Shown: positions 43,517 to 43,617 of the stretch, piece after piece | Layout: every line of letters begins with the position of its first letter | Position numbering within the stretch: the stretch's first letter is position 1 | NCBI GenBank assembly: GCA_027084135.1 | Contig: JALWLO010000086.1 | Location: 1-43,617, forward strand | Direction of reading: 5' to 3' | DNA: 43,617 bases | Origin: Campylobacterales bacterium | GTDB taxonomy: Bacteria > Campylobacterota > Campylobacteria > Campylobacterales > QNZT01 | The notes under the pieces: generated by a model | Database searches by the model: none | What the model was told of the DNA's origin: nothing | The model's input: only the letters and a program-made list of their open reading frames with translations | Translations under genes and position numbers: made by a program

Positions 43517-43617
43517 AAATGAACCTTTACCGCAAATTTTGGAGTTTGATTTTTTGCTATATCCTACCAAAATCCACACAAAAAGTAAAATTTTATTTCA
43601 TTTTGAAATATTATTAT

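Noticed and set aside
1-43617. CRISPR array, tRNA or rRNA genes, insertion sequences, prophage genes
   Set aside because: No regularly spaced repeats, no cloverleaf with a CCA-type acceptor, no rRNA-like stretches and no transposase or phage-structural proteins were seen.

Overview
The window looks like a chromosomal segment of a member of the Campylobacterota (formerly Epsilonproteobacteria), probably a free-living Sulfurimonas/Sulfurovum-like lineage. The evidence is a moderately AT-rich sequence, a complex I operon without canonical nuoE/nuoF, a pflA gene directly after nuoN (the same order as in Campylobacter jejuni and Helicobacter pylori), and an ilvE-SPFH-hisIE-DUF2393 cluster. All identifications are by reading translated sequence and recalling family motifs; no search was run.

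Layout. Positions 1-2624 hold the 3' part of a type III restriction endonuclease (res) gene. Positions 2703-5002 hold a DUF937 protein and an AAA+ ATPase. Positions 5236-22366 hold a 14-gene nuo operon on the + strand: nuoA, B, C, D, a 78-aa NuoE replacement, a fusion of a NuoF remnant to a GltD-like flavoprotein, two tandem nuoG paralogs, then nuoH to nuoN. A hairpin terminator follows. The flagellar motor scaffold gene pflA starts at 22431, probably as a leaderless message. The gene-free stretch 24783-25173 carries a dense, multi-stem 175-bp element closed by a perfect 11-bp inverted repeat.

From 25174 to 36536 everything is on the - strand. A cold-shock protein is followed (upstream in transcription) by a four-gene secreted/outer-membrane DUF11-type locus: a 1524-aa beta-barrel protein and three small secreted proteins, two of them paralogous. 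Upstream of that lie two DUF2393 membrane proteins, hisIE, an SPFH/HflK-like protein and ilvE. A small Sel1/Hcp-like protein on the + strand (36717-37058) converges with a 674-aa-class lipoprotein on the - strand, sharing a 12-bp-stem terminator. The right end, all on the - strand, has a zinc-ribbon membrane protein, sbcC, sbcD, a DUF2283 gene and its frameshifted upstream partner.

How the genes work together. The nuo genes encode a proton-pumping complex I whose electron-input module has been rebuilt, so the electron donor is probably not bound through a NuoF-type NADH site. sbcCD form a DNA-end processing nuclease. The four-gene DUF11 locus looks like a surface-protein export or assembly unit of unknown function.

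The most unusual global signal is a palindromic octamer, TAGTACTA (often TTAGTACTAA), which I count at least 26 times where about one or two would be expected by base composition. The best candidates for undescribed biology are this iterated palindrome, the 175-bp structured element, the DUF11/beta-barrel locus and the rebuilt complex I input module.
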